NCBI GenBank assembly: GCA_017427945.1
Contig: JAFRRT010000014.1
Span: 62,001 to 126,000, forward strand
Source of the DNA: Muribaculaceae bacterium
GTDB taxonomy: Bacteria; Bacteroidota; Bacteroidia; Bacteroidales; Muribaculaceae
Reading direction: 5' to 3'
DNA length: 64,000 bases
The notes beneath the pieces were generated by a model that saw only the letters and a list, made by a program, of their open reading frames with translations, was not told the origin of the DNA and did not search any database. Made by a program: the position numbers and the translations under genes. This document shows positions 50,833 to 59,620 of this stretch, one piece after another; position 1 is the first letter of the stretch; every line of letters begins with the position of its first letter.

Positions 50833-52200
50833 TCAGGCTGTGGGGGTGGGTTGGGCGTCGTGGTGTTGGAGCTTAAAGCGCTGCATGATGATGACGGCGA
50901 CGATGAAGGAAGCGAGGTCGCTGGCGGGCAATGAGAACCACACGCCGTCGAGGTCCCAGATCGAGGCGAACACCAACATCATGGGCAGCAGGAACAGCAG
51001 CTGACGCGAGAGCGACATGAAGATGCTGATGCGCACCTTGCCGATGGTTTGGAAGAAGTTGGTCACCGTTGCCTGATAGCCAATGACGGGGAATACGAGC
51101 ATGTTGATGCGGATACCGCGCACGGCGATGTCGATAAGATTCGGGTCATCGGTAAACAGTCGCACACAAGCTTTGGTAAAGATTTCGCCGATGAGCCATC
51201 CTACCGTCATCGCGATGACCGACACGGTGATGGAGAGACGCACCACCCGCTTCACGCGGTCCATGTTGCGGGCGCCGTAGTTATAGCCTGCAATGGGCTG
51301 CATACCCTGGCAGATGCCCATGATGACCATGAAGAACACGAAGCCCAGCCTGTGGGCGATGCCGTAGGCTCCCACGGCAAGGTCGCCGCCATGAGCCATC
51401 AGCAGATTGTTGGTGAAGATGGCAACCACGCAGCCGGTAATCTGCATGGCAAACGGCGAGATGCCGATGCCCACGATGTCCTTGACAATAGCTTTAGCGG
51501 GTTTGAGAAAGCGCCACTCAAGATGCAGAAGTTCACGTTGACGGCTAAATTGCCACAACTGCCAGCACAGGACGACAGCCTGCGCCAACACGGTCGCTAT
51601 TGCGGCGCCCTTAATGCCCATGTGCAGAGGCCAGATGAAGATGGGGTCAAGGATGATATTGAGTACCACCGTAACAATGGTGGCTATCATGGCCTCGCGC
51701 GGCTTGCTCGCCGAGCGCAGGGCGGCATTCAGTCCCAGATAAAGGTGGGTAATAACGTTGCCCAGCAACAGGATGAACATGTATTCATGGGCATGAGGCA
51801 GCGTCTTGTCACTGGCACCGAAGAAGCGCAGGATGGGATCCAAGAAGATTATCGACACGATACCCACCAGCAGACCGGTAATGATGTTGAGGGCGACCAT
51901 GTTGCCCAAGACGTTGTTGGCCTTGTTGTACTGGCGCTGTCCCAGACGCAACGACATGAGTGTTGAGCCACCCACGCCCACCGCCGCGCCAAAGGCCGCG
52001 CCGATGTTCATGAACGGGAACGTGATACCCAAGGCAGCCAGCGCCATCGAGCCCACACCGTGGCCGATGAAGATGCTGTCCACCATATTGTAGAGCGACG
52101 ATGCCGTCATGGCAATCACTCCGGGCAGGGCATACTGCCACAGCAACCTGCCGACAGGCTGCGTCCCCAACGCCAATGTCGCTTGCTTGTTGTCTTTCAT
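50833..52200 (-). CDS. MATE-family efflux transporter
   Basis: The 455-residue polytopic protein has twelve hydrophobic segments and typical MATE motifs: PVGRLLWQYALPGVIAMTAS, SLYNMVDSIFIGHGVGSMAL and GVGGSTLMSLRLGQRQYNKA in the first half, and GICQGMQPIAGYNYGARN in the second. It should export drugs or metabolites by Na+ or H+ antiport. It lies 29 bases after the ATPase-TOPRIM gene on the same strand, separated by a TTTAGGG-like repeat, so co-transcription is possible but not proven. Confidence 0.93.
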   Translation of the reverse strand: MKDNKQATLALGTQPVGRLLWQYALPGVIAMTASSLYNMVDSIFIGHGVGSMALAALGITFPFMNIGAAFGAAVGVGGSTLMSLRLGQRQYNKANNVLGNMVALNIITGLLVGIVSIIFLDPILRFFGASDKTLPHAHEYMFILLLGNVITHLYLGLNAALRSASKPREAMIATIVTVVLNIILDPIFIWPLHMGIKGAAIATVLAQAVVLCWQLWQFSRQRELLHLEWRFLKPAKAIVKDIVGIGISPFAMQITGCVVAIFTNNLLMAHGGDLAVGAYGIAHRLGFVFFMVIMGICQGMQPIAGYNYGARNMDRVKRVVRLSITVSVIAMTVGWLIGEIFTKACVRLFTDDPNLIDIAVRGIRINMLVFPVIGYQATVTNFFQTIGKVRISIFMSLSRQLLFLLPMMLVFASIWDLDGVWFSLPASDLASFIVAVIIMQRFKLQHHDAQPTPTA

Positions 52201-52202
52201 TT

Positions 52203-52228
52203 AAGACTTTAGGGTTTAGACCTTAGGT
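52203..52228. repeat. TTTAGGGT-like micro-repeat between the ATPase-TOPRIM and MATE genes
   Basis: ACTTTAGGGTTTAGACCTTA is a short degenerate repeat of the same kind as at 47914, 49668 and 56402. Confidence 0.5.
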
Positions 52229-52229
52229 A

Positions 52230-53792
52230 TTATTCCTCGATACGGAAGCATTCCTTGATGGCCTTGCGGATGGCACGCGAGTATTCGGTGTTGCCCTTGA
52301 GAATGTTGAGCACGCCACGGATGTAGTCGTCCTTGCTCTTGTAGCCGCACAAGGTCGCCACGTTGCTCTCGCCGAGCATCAGCTTCTGGTTATAGACCTT
52401 GAGGATACTGGCATAGTCCTCGTTGTCCTCATAGGCATGGAACTCACGGCACAACTGGTCATACAAGCCGCGCGGGTTGATCTCGCTCACCAGGTCCACC
52501 ATGTGCTCCTCGAGGGCGCTAATGTTGCGGAACTTCTGATCGATGCGCACCTCGACGTCGCGTTTCACACGGTGACGCACATGCATGAGCGCCTGCTGCT
52601 TGAGTTCGCGGGTGAACATCTCGATGACGCGTTTCTTCACCTTGGGGAAGACGATGTTCTCGTTGCGGTGTTTGTAGCGCGCCACGGCACGGATGACTCC
52701 CTCGAGCATGAGCAGGTTCTCAACCTCGGCGACATCAGGCACAAGGATGTTCTTGTTGCGCAGATATTCCACCTCGGGGTCACTGCGACGGTCACGGTCC
52801 ACAATGCCGCGGCTCTCGAGCATGTGGAAGTTCTTGAGGTCGCCAAAGGAGCGCACCGTCTCGATGACCTTGTTGCAGCTGCCCAACGGCTTGATGGTAT
52901 AATCAGGGAAGATGAGGGGATACAGGCGCGAGTCGATGCTGTGCTTGTCGTCGCCCTCGATGAACAGGACGGGCTTGCGGCTGCCCAGCAGGTCGAGCAG
53001 GGCATCGTCCAGTTCGCGGCTTGACGACATCACCTCATAATCCCATGCCTTCAGTTCGGGGTCAAATGCCTTGACCCACACACACTGGTTGTCGGTGCGC
53101 GAGCTGGCAAAATCCACATCGTGGGTGTTGTAGATGAAGGTGCAGTCGGGGCGCATCTGCTCCAGCACATTCCACAGCGTGCGCATGATGCTGCTGTGGA
53201 TGAAGGTCTCAGGGTCATCGACGAGGATGGCGGCATCGGGCATGGCATAAAGCACCGCGCCGATGTAGTAAAGCACCGACTTCTCGCCGTCGCTCAGACG
53301 CCTCAAGGGGTACTTATCCTCAAAGCCCTCGCTGGTGAACATGAGTTTGCCGTTCTCGCGCAGCATCTTGTTCTTGGGGAAGACCTCCTGCCACTTCTTG
53401 ACTGTAATGTCGAGTTTGGTCTTGGGGAACTCCACGTTCTCGCCCATGAGCTGGTGGGCCTTGAAATTCATCAACTCGCGCATCTCGTCATTGAGCATGA
53501 CGTAGAACAGCTTGTCAAACTCGGTCTCTGAGAAGTTCTTGATTTGAGGGTTGGACTCGTTCATGCGGTTGAACAGGTCCTCAATGGAGCCGGGAAGCGG
53601 ATTGGGATTTGAAGAGGGGAACAAGGCCTTGAGTGCCGAGATGCGGTAAGCCTTGTCGCCCAGGTCCTCGACCAGCTGCGAGCAGAAGCGGCTCTTGCCG
53701 GCGCCATTGGTACCGATGATGGTAATCTGGCGTGAGTCGTGCAGCACTTCAGGCTCCTTGCCGTCTATCCTTTTGGGTAATGTGATATCCAT
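52230..53792 (-). CDS. ABC-type ATPase fused to a DUF4435 TOPRIM-like domain (PARIS/OLD-like)
   Basis: The 520-residue cytoplasmic protein joins two modules. The ATPase half (about 1-240) has Walker A ITIIGTNGAGKSRF, an ABC signature LRRLSDGEKSVLYY, Walker B AAILVDDPETFIH and an H-loop FIYNTHDVDFA. The C-terminal half (about 270-520) matches DUF4435, with TOPRIM-like acids in PVLFIEGDDKHSID (Glu), SRGIVDRDRRSD (DxD) and VAEVENLLML. AAA15-type ATPase plus DUF4435 is the composition of PARIS defence (AriA and AriB), which also occurs as single-chain forms. OLD nucleases have a similar layout. It may instead be a conserved housekeeping protein. The ATG at 53792 (MDITLPKR) fits the promoter just upstream. 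The MATE gene follows. Confidence 0.8.
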   Translation of the reverse strand: MDITLPKRIDGKEPEVLHDSRQITIIGTNGAGKSRFCSQLVEDLGDKAYRISALKALFPSSNPNPLPGSIEDLFNRMNESNPQIKNFSETEFDKLFYVMLNDEMRELMNFKAHQLMGENVEFPKTKLDITVKKWQEVFPKNKMLRENGKLMFTSEGFEDKYPLRRLSDGEKSVLYYIGAVLYAMPDAAILVDDPETFIHSSIMRTLWNVLEQMRPDCTFIYNTHDVDFASSRTDNQCVWVKAFDPELKAWDYEVMSSSRELDDALLDLLGSRKPVLFIEGDDKHSIDSRLYPLIFPDYTIKPLGSCNKVIETVRSFGDLKNFHMLESRGIVDRDRRSDPEVEYLRNKNILVPDVAEVENLLMLEGVIRAVARYKHRNENIVFPKVKKRVIEMFTRELKQQALMHVRHRVKRDVEVRIDQKFRNISALEEHMVDLVSEINPRGLYDQLCREFHAYEDNEDYASILKVYNQKLMLGESNVATLCGYKSKDDYIRGVLNILKGNTEYSRAIRKAIKECFRIEE

Positions 53793-53816
53793 AATTGATG
53801 TCGTTTTTCTCGTGGG

Positions 53817-53847
53817 TAAAATTACGAAGATTTTTTCATCGTACAAA
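53817..53847 (-). promoter_or_regulatory. Promoter of the ATPase-TOPRIM gene
   Basis: On the minus strand TTTG (53844-53847), a 19-base spacer and TAATTTTA (53817-53824; one mismatch) give a leader of about 20 bases. Confidence 0.6.
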
Positions 53848-53919
53848 CGATTTAAGCGTCAAATTGCCGAAAAGGCCGATTTTTCACCCTATAGAAGCAC
53901 CCTTTCCCATTTTATTTGG

Positions 53920-53927
53920 TAATTTTG
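53920..53927 (+). promoter_or_regulatory. -7 box directly before the permease start
   Basis: TAATTTTG ends seven bases before the ATG at 53935, so the transcript would be leaderless or nearly so. Confidence 0.5.
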
Positions 53928-53934
53928 CGGAATC

Positions 53935-55176
53935 ATGATGGACTATGTGAATGCATTTGTGTCGATGCTGAATGGCATGTCGCCTTACCTACTGTTAGGC
54001 TTTTTGATTGCGGGCGTGCTACATGCGTTTGTGCCATCGACGATTTACAGCCGCTATCTGGCGGGGACGGGATTGCGACCGGTGGTGACTGCCGCTGCCT
54101 TCGGCATTCCGTTGCCGCTATGCTCGTGCGGCGTGCTGCCCACTGCCGTCGCGTTGCGTCGCAGCGGTGCCTCGCGAGCTTCCTCCACATCATTCCTCAT
54201 CGCCACACCACAAACGGGCGTGGACAGCATTGCCGCGACCTACTCAATGATGGGCCTGCCATTCGCCATCCTGCGCCCTGTTGCAGCGCTGGTGACGGCA
54301 TTGTTCGGCGGCTTGGCCGTGGGCCATTGGGAGCGCAAGGGCGCCCTGGGTGATGTTGCAGGAGACGCCAACTACGAGTTCAGCGAACTGCCTCGAGGCT
54401 TTTGGAACAAAGTGATAGAGACATTCAAATACGGTTTCTTCGACATGATGCAGAGCATCGGGCGCTGGCTGCTCATCGGCCTGGTGGTGGCAACACTCAT
54501 CACCGTGCTGTTGCCCGACGACTTTTTCTCGACCTATGCCCGCTGGCCGTTGTTGAACATGTTCATCATCGTGCTGGTGGCGGTGCCTATGTATGTCTGT
54601 GCCACCGGGTCCATTCCCATTGCTGCCGCCCTTATGCTCAAGGGCATGTCGCCCGGCTGCGCACTGGTGCTGCTCATGGCGGGTCCTGCCGCCAACGTGG
54701 CGTCGATGTTTGTTGTCAACAATGCCTTTGGCCGCAAGGCAACCATCATTTACCTGTTGTCCATCATCGGTGGCGCGATAGGTTTCGGCCTGCTGGTGGA
54801 CTACTGGCCCGGCCTGCGCGAAACATTCACCGCCGCCCTACCCTGCCACGTCATGCAGCACGGAATGCACGCCTCGTGGTTCAACACCGTGTGCAGCGTG
54901 GCGCTGATTAGCATGATTGTTGTGGCACTGGGAGCGAAATACATGAAATCATATCAAATCAAGCATAATAAGACCACTGCAATGAAAGAGTTTAAAGTAA
55001 AGGGCATGATGTGTGCCCACTGCAAGGCTAACGTCGAGAAAGGCCTCGCTGCCCTTCCCGGAGTAGAAAAAGTCACCGTTGATTTGGCTAAAGGCACCGC
55101 CCTCGTCGAGGGTAGCGTCCCCGACCAGCTCATCATCGACTGCATCGAGGACCTGGGCTACCAGTACGTGCCTTAA
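53935..55176 (+). CDS. SO_0444-type permease fused to a heavy-metal-associated (HMA) domain
   Basis: The 413-residue protein has a permease part of the DUF318/ArsP-like group (about 1-335, eight or more helices) with the conserved Cys motif FGIPLPLCSCGVLP and RSGASRASSTSFLIATPQTG. A C-terminal HMA domain (about 350-413) follows: MKEFKVKGMMCAHCKANVEK with the metal-binding CxxC. The combination is that of the SO_0444 family of putative Cu/Zn efflux transporters; the HMA domain probably delivers or senses the metal. Two successive ATGs (53935 and 53938) start the frame right behind the promoter box. It converges with the NUDIX gene with one base between stops. Confidence 0.88.
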   Translation: MMDYVNAFVSMLNGMSPYLLLGFLIAGVLHAFVPSTIYSRYLAGTGLRPVVTAAAFGIPLPLCSCGVLPTAVALRRSGASRASSTSFLIATPQTGVDSIAATYSMMGLPFAILRPVAALVTALFGGLAVGHWERKGALGDVAGDANYEFSELPRGFWNKVIETFKYGFFDMMQSIGRWLLIGLVVATLITVLLPDDFFSTYARWPLLNMFIIVLVAVPMYVCATGSIPIAAALMLKGMSPGCALVLLMAGPAANVASMFVVNNAFGRKATIIYLLSIIGGAIGFGLLVDYWPGLRETFTAALPCHVMQHGMHASWFNTVCSVALISMIVVALGAKYMKSYQIKHNKTTAMKEFKVKGMMCAHCKANVEKGLAALPGVEKVTVDLAKGTALVEGSVPDQLIIDCIEDLGYQYVP

Positions 55177-55177
55177 C

Positions 55178-55729
55178 TCACTTGGGGTGCTCGGCAAGGT
55201 AGCGCCACATGGGGGCTGCCATGAGGGCCTGCAGCTGACGGTTCTCGCGCAGCATCGCCTCTACCTCATCGCGTGACAACAGCAACACGGCAATGTCTTC
55301 GCCGGCATCGAGGTGCTGGTCGCTAACGCGTTCCACGCCCTCGGCCAGGAAGCAGTGGGTAATGTTGTTGCAAATGCTTGGATTCTGCCCCACCGTCATG
55401 ATTTCCTGCCATGTACCGCCACCATAACCCGTTTCTTCCATCAGTTCGCGTTTTGCCGCCTCTAGAGGCTTCTCGCCCAATTCAACCACACCTGCACACA
55501 GTTCGTCAAGCACCACGTCCATCGCATGACGGTACTGGCGCACCAGCACGAACTTGCCCTCGCGGGTGATGGCGATGATGTTGACCCACTCGGGGTATTC
55601 AAGCACATAATGCTCGGGGTTGATGCGGCCGTCAGGCAGCAGTACCTTGTCAACACGCGCGGTGAGCCACGGCCGCTGAATGATGTAGCGGCTCTCGAGC
55701 GTGGTCCATTTCTTGATTTCCTTTGGCAT
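55178..55729 (-). CDS. NUDIX hydrolase (ADP-ribose pyrophosphatase-like)
   Basis: The 183-residue protein has the Nudix box GEKPLEAAKRELMEETGY (GxxxxxEx7REUxEExGU) and the upstream FVLVRQYRHAMDVVLDELCA, typical of ADP-sugar pyrophosphatases. Substrates may be ADP-ribose or related nucleoside diphosphates. The ATG at 55729 (MPKEIKKWTTLES) is chosen; the long frame upstream runs through the divergent upxY gene and is not coding. The stop lies one base from the permease stop. Confidence 0.91.
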   Translation of the reverse strand: MPKEIKKWTTLESRYIIQRPWLTARVDKVLLPDGRINPEHYVLEYPEWVNIIAITREGKFVLVRQYRHAMDVVLDELCAGVVELGEKPLEAAKRELMEETGYGGGTWQEIMTVGQNPSICNNITHCFLAEGVERVSDQHLDAGEDIAVLLLSRDEVEAMLRENRQLQALMAAPMWRYLAEHPK

Positions 55730-55798
55730 AGAAAAATATTTATCTATCATTATAACGTGTAAAACGGCTATAATGATACTTTTTAGCAAAAAAAAGAC

Positions 55799-55806
55799 TA
55801 TCTTTG
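55799..55806 (+). promoter_or_regulatory. -7 box directly before the UpxY-like start
   Basis: TATCTTTG ends five bases before the ATG at 55812, implying a leaderless or near-leaderless transcript. A clear TTTG at -33 is not seen. Confidence 0.5.
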
Positions 55807-55811
55807 CGTGC

Positions 55812-56396
55812 ATGGAAGTACGGACCATCATCAAAAAGGGACGCGAGAAGAAGTTGTGGTACGCCATCCGCGTGACATATAACCGTGAGCTCAAGGTCAA
55901 AGCCGACCTTGACGCCCGTGGCATCACAAACTTTGTGCCCATGCAGTACCGTCGCGAGGAGCGCAATGGCGTGATGGTGAAGCGGCTTGTGCCCAGCGTA
56001 CACAACCTCATCTTTATTAACCTCACTCCCAGCGAGATGACCGACTACAAGCGCTCCACCGACTTACCCATCCGCTACATCATGAACCGCGAGACCCACA
56101 AGCCCATCACGGTGCCCAACCACGAGATGGAGAATTTCATCAAAGTGGCGGGGACCTATGAGGAGAAGCTTATCTACCTCAATCCCGAGCCGGGCGACTT
56201 CAACAAGGGCGAGCGCGTGCGCATCATCGGCGGCGATTTTGCCGGTGCCGAGGGCATCTTTGTACGCGTCAAGGGCGACCGCCGTGTGCTCATCAATGTG
56301 CAGGGTGTAGTTGCCGTAGCCACGACCTATGTCCACCCCTCGATGATTGAAAAGATTACCGAACCCGACGAAGACAGATTAGACAACGCATTATAA
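55812..56396 (+). CDS. UpxY-like / NusG-family transcription antiterminator
   Basis: The 194-residue protein has a NusG N-terminal domain (LWYAIRVTYNRELKVKADLD, FVPMQYRREERNGVMVKRLV, LIFINLTPSEM) and a KOW domain (FNKGERVRIIGGDFAGAEGI). In Bacteroides, UpxY proteins are the first genes of capsule loci and allow RNA polymerase to pass leader terminators. Here it is followed, after an 86-base gap, by gmd and fcl, so it may control a fucose-containing glycan locus that is mostly outside the usual layout. The ATG at 55812 leaves almost no leader; the frame further upstream runs into the divergent NUDIX gene. Confidence 0.87.
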   Translation: MEVRTIIKKGREKKLWYAIRVTYNRELKVKADLDARGITNFVPMQYRREERNGVMVKRLVPSVHNLIFINLTPSEMTDYKRSTDLPIRYIMNRETHKPITVPNHEMENFIKVAGTYEEKLIYLNPEPGDFNKGERVRIIGGDFAGAEGIFVRVKGDRRVLINVQGVVAVATTYVHPSMIEKITEPDEDRLDNAL

Positions 56397-56401
56397 TAAG
56401 G

Positions 56402-56471
56402 CATTAGGCTTTAGGTGTTAGGCTTTAGGGGGCGGATGCCAACTATGGACTAAAAACTAAGGACTAAAAAC
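56402..56471. repeat. TTAGGCTTTAGG micro-repeats before gmd
   Basis: Units ATTAGGCTTTAGGTGTTAGG at 56403-56422 and GGACTAAAAACTAAGGACTA from about 56448 are two families of degenerate short repeats in one gap. No -7 box is obvious, so gmd probably depends on upstream transcription. Confidence 0.55.
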
Positions 56472-56482
56472 TGAACAGAACA

Positions 56483-57565
56483 ATGAACGAGAATAATCAA
56501 AAAGTGGCCCTTATCACGGGCATCACCGGCCAGGACGGTTCCTATCTGGCAGAATTCCTGCTCGACAAGGGCTATGAGGTTCACGGCATCCTGCGCCGCA
56601 GCAGCAGCTTTAACACGAGCCGCATCGAGCACCTGTACCTCGACGAGTGGGTGCGCGACATGAAACAGCGCCGCCTCATCAACCTGCATTACGGCGACAT
56701 GACCGACAGCAGTTCACTCATTCGCATCATCGAGAAAATCAAGCCCGACGAAATCTATAATCTGGCTGCTCAGAGCCATGTGAAGGTGTCGTTTGATGTA
56801 CCCGAATATACCGCTGAGACCGACGCCGTGGGCACTTTGAGGCTTATCGAGGCGGTGCGCATCGCTGGACGAGAGAAAACGACCAAAATATACCAGGCCA
56901 GCACCAGCGAACTCTACGGCAAGGTGCAGGAGGTGCCGCAGCGCGAGACCACACCGTTCTATCCTCGTAGCCCCTACGGCTGCGCCAAGCTCTACTCGTT
57001 CTGGATCATGAAGAACTACCGCGAGAGCTACGGCATGTTCTGCGCCAACGGCATCCTGTTCAACCACGAGAGCGAACGCCGCGGCGAGACCTTCGTGACG
57101 CGCAAAATCACCTTTGCCGCCGCACGCATCGCCCACGGTCTGCAGGACAAGCTCTATTTGGGCAACCTCAACGCCTTGCGTGACTGGGGCTATGCCCGCG
57201 ACTATGTGGAGTGCATGTGGCTCATCATGCAGCAGCCCGAGCCCGACGATTTTGTCATCGCCACAGGCGAGTGCCACTCGGTGAGGGAGTTCTGCACCCT
57301 GGCATTCCACCATGCCGGCATCGAGCTTGAATGGCAAGGCGAGGGCATTGACGAGAAGGGTATCGACAAGGCAACCGGTAAGGTAATCGTCGAGGTCGAT
57401 CCGAAGTATTTCCGCCCCGCCGAGGTAGACCAGCTGTTGGGTGACCCGACCAAAGCCAAGGAACAACTGGGATGGAATCCTCAAAAGACCTCTTTCGAGG
57501 AACTGGTGCGCATCATGGTTGAGCACGATATGCAACACATCAAGAAGATTTATCATATCCAATGA
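56483..57565 (+). CDS. gmd: GDP-mannose 4,6-dehydratase
   Basis: Gmd converts GDP-mannose to GDP-4-keto-6-deoxymannose, the first step to GDP-L-fucose. The 360-residue SDR protein starts with the cofactor loop [20 protein letters not shown] (GxxGxxG), then [27 protein letters not shown], the catalytic [20 protein letters not shown] with Ser/Thr and Glu, and YxxxK in [11 protein letters not shown]. All are canonical. The stop overlaps the fcl start by four bases (ATGA). Confidence 0.96.
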   Translation: MNENNQKVALITGITGQDGSYLAEFLLDKGYEVHGILRRSSSFNTSRIEHLYLDEWVRDMKQRRLINLHYGDMTDSSSLIRIIEKIKPDEIYNLAAQSHVKVSFDVPEYTAETDAVGTLRLIEAVRIAGREKTTKIYQASTSELYGKVQEVPQRETTPFYPRSPYGCAKLYSFWIMKNYRESYGMFCANGILFNHESERRGETFVTRKITFAAARIAHGLQDKLYLGNLNALRDWGYARDYVECMWLIMQQPEPDDFVIATGECHSVREFCTLAFHHAGIELEWQGEGIDEKGIDKATGKVIVEVDPKYFRPAEVDQLLGDPTKAKEQLGWNPQKTSFEELVRIMVEHDMQHIKKIYHIQ

Positions 57566-58635
57566 TGGAGAAAGACGCTAAGATATATGTGGCGGGGCAC
57601 CGCGGACTCGTAGGCAGCGCCATCTGGAACAGCCTGCAGCGCAAGGGCTACACTAACCTCATTGGCCGCACCCATCAAGAACTTGACCTAATGGATGCCG
57701 CGGCAGTGCGACACTTCTTTGACGAGGAGCGGCCCGAATATGTCGTGCTGGCAGCAGCCCATGTGGGCGGCATCATGGCAAACCTGAAATACCGCGCCGA
57801 CTTCATCTACCAGAACCTCGCCATCCAGCAGAACGTCATCGGCGAGAGCTGGCGGCACGGCGTGAAGAAACTGCTCTTCCTGGGCAGCACCTGTATCTAT
57901 CCGCGCGAGGCTCCCCAGCCTATTGGAGAGACTGCCCTGCTGACCTCTCCGCTGGAGTACACCAACGAGCCCTATGCCATCGCCAAGATTGCGGGCCTGA
58001 AGATGTGCGAGTCATTCAACCTGCAATACGGCACCAACTTCATCGCCGTGATGCCCACCAACCTGTACGGCCCACGCGACAACTTCGACCTCGAGACCAG
58101 CCACGTCATGCCAGCCATGATAAGAAAAATGCATCTGGCCAAGCTGCTCAACGAGGGCGATATGGACGGCATCCGCGCCGACCTGGACCGTCGCCCTGTG
58201 GAGCACGTCAACGGTAATGCTGATGAGGAGCAAATCGTTGCTATGCTGGAGAAATATGGCATCCTGCCTGACCGTCTGCGCCTGTGGGGCACCGGAGCGC
58301 CCATCAGAGAATTCCTGTGGAGCGAGGACATGGCCGATGCCAGCGTCTATTGCCTGGAGCACATCGACTTTGAGGACGTGCGCGGCGAGGGCGACGAGGT
58401 GCGTAACTGCCATATCAACATCGGCAGCGGCAAGGAGGTGACCATCAAGCAACTGGCCGAACTCGTCAAGCAGACGGTCGGCTACCATGGCACCATTGAA
58501 TGGGACGCCACCAAACCCGACGGCACCCTGCGCAAACTCACCGACGTGAGCAAACTCCACGCCCTGGGCTGGCACCACACCATGGAACTTGAGGACGGCG
58601 TCCCTGCCCTTTACCGCTGGTATCAGGAGAACTGA
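57562..58635 (+). CDS. fcl: GDP-L-fucose synthase
   Basis: Fcl (WcaG) epimerises and reduces the Gmd product with NADPH to GDP-L-fucose. The 357-residue SDR protein has [55 protein letters not shown], and the YxxxK in [20 protein letters not shown]. An insertion of about 45 residues ([20 protein letters not shown] to [12 protein letters not shown]) lengthens it compared with the E. coli enzyme, as in other Bacteroidetes Fcl. It is coupled to gmd. GDP-fucose feeds surface glycans; no fucosyltransferase is visible here. Confidence 0.95.
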   Translation: MMEKDAKIYVAGHRGLVGSAIWNSLQRKGYTNLIGRTHQELDLMDAAAVRHFFDEERPEYVVLAAAHVGGIMANLKYRADFIYQNLAIQQNVIGESWRHGVKKLLFLGSTCIYPREAPQPIGETALLTSPLEYTNEPYAIAKIAGLKMCESFNLQYGTNFIAVMPTNLYGPRDNFDLETSHVMPAMIRKMHLAKLLNEGDMDGIRADLDRRPVEHVNGNADEEQIVAMLEKYGILPDRLRLWGTGAPIREFLWSEDMADASVYCLEHIDFEDVRGEGDEVRNCHINIGSGKEVTIKQLAELVKQTVGYHGTIEWDATKPDGTLRKLTDVSKLHALGWHHTMELEDGVPALYRWYQEN

Positions 58636-58663
58636 ACATTGTAGTTCCTCAACAATATATGCT

Positions 58664-59608
58664 ATGGCAAAAAAGCGCAGAAAAACCTGGTTATGGATTG
58701 TGGGAGTCCTGCTGCTCCTGCTGGCAAGCATCGCTTGGTGCATGAGGCCCCCGAAGAACAAGATTCCTGTCGTGAGTCAAGGCAGCCTGGAGCGTTTCCC
58801 GCAATTCAAGTCGCAATACGGCATCCCTGATCGCGACATCGCCGTGTGGCTACCCGAAGGCTATCAGACGGGCGACTCATGCGACGTGCTCTACATGCAC
58901 GACGGCAATATGCTGTTCGACGCTACCACCACATGGAACCGTCAGGAATGGCAGGTCGATGAGGTGATTGACAGCCTCATCAAGGCTGGCGCCATCAGGC
59001 CCTGCATCGTTGTGGGAATCTACAATACTGATGACCGCCTTACCGAGTATTATCCCGACAAGACCGTGCAATATGTGCCCGATGCAGACCGTAAGAAAGC
59101 CAAGACCGACAAACTCGCGGGCGACGCTTACTTAGAATTCATCGTCAAAGAACTGAAACCCTTTATTGAGGATCGCTACAAACCGCTCATGGGTCGCGAA
59201 CACACCTTCATGATGGGCTCCAGCATGGGCGGTTTGATTTCGCTCTACGCCCTGTGCGAGTATCCGCAGGTGTTCGGCGGCGCGGCCTGTCTCTCTACCC
59301 ACCTGTCGATGGGTCACCTGCCCGACGGCTTCGACGGAGACCTTTGGGCCACAGGTTTCCGCGAATATGTGAATCAACATCTGCCCGAAGTCAACGGTAG
59401 TCTCATCTACATGGACCACGGCACCAAAGATTTTGATGCCGACTATGGCAAGTATCAGACGTTACTCGACAGCGTCATCACGACAAAAGGATGGGACAAG
59501 CAACATTACATGAGCCTTGTGTTTGACGGTCACGGCCACAACGAAACCTGTTGGGCCAAGCGCCTGGACCATCCATTAAAATTCCTGCTGGGAACGCCAG
59601 CCGAATAA
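58664..59608 (+). CDS. Membrane-anchored esterase D-like alpha/beta hydrolase
   Basis: The 314-residue protein has a basic N terminus and one membrane helix (about 8-26: TWLWIVGVLLLLLASIAWC). An alpha/beta-hydrolase of the esterase/Fes type follows: RDIAVWLPEGYQTGDSCDVL, VLYMHDGNMLFD, GIYNTDDR, the nucleophile Ser in MMGSSMGGLISLY, and a late His in FDGHGHNETCWAKR. It may deacylate glycans or siderophores. The ATG at 58664 is chosen since the extended frame runs inside fcl. It follows fcl by 28 bases; co-transcription is likely. Confidence 0.88.
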   Translation: MAKKRRKTWLWIVGVLLLLLASIAWCMRPPKNKIPVVSQGSLERFPQFKSQYGIPDRDIAVWLPEGYQTGDSCDVLYMHDGNMLFDATTTWNRQEWQVDEVIDSLIKAGAIRPCIVVGIYNTDDRLTEYYPDKTVQYVPDADRKKAKTDKLAGDAYLEFIVKELKPFIEDRYKPLMGREHTFMMGSSMGGLISLYALCEYPQVFGGAACLSTHLSMGHLPDGFDGDLWATGFREYVNQHLPEVNGSLIYMDHGTKDFDADYGKYQTLLDSVITTKGWDKQHYMSLVFDGHGHNETCWAKRLDHPLKFLLGTPAE

Positions 59609-59620
59609 ATCAGAAGAGTT

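Noticed and set aside
55730-56026. Upstream extension of the NUDIX frame
   Set aside because: It overlaps the divergent upxY-like gene and its promoter; the Nudix protein is complete from 55729.
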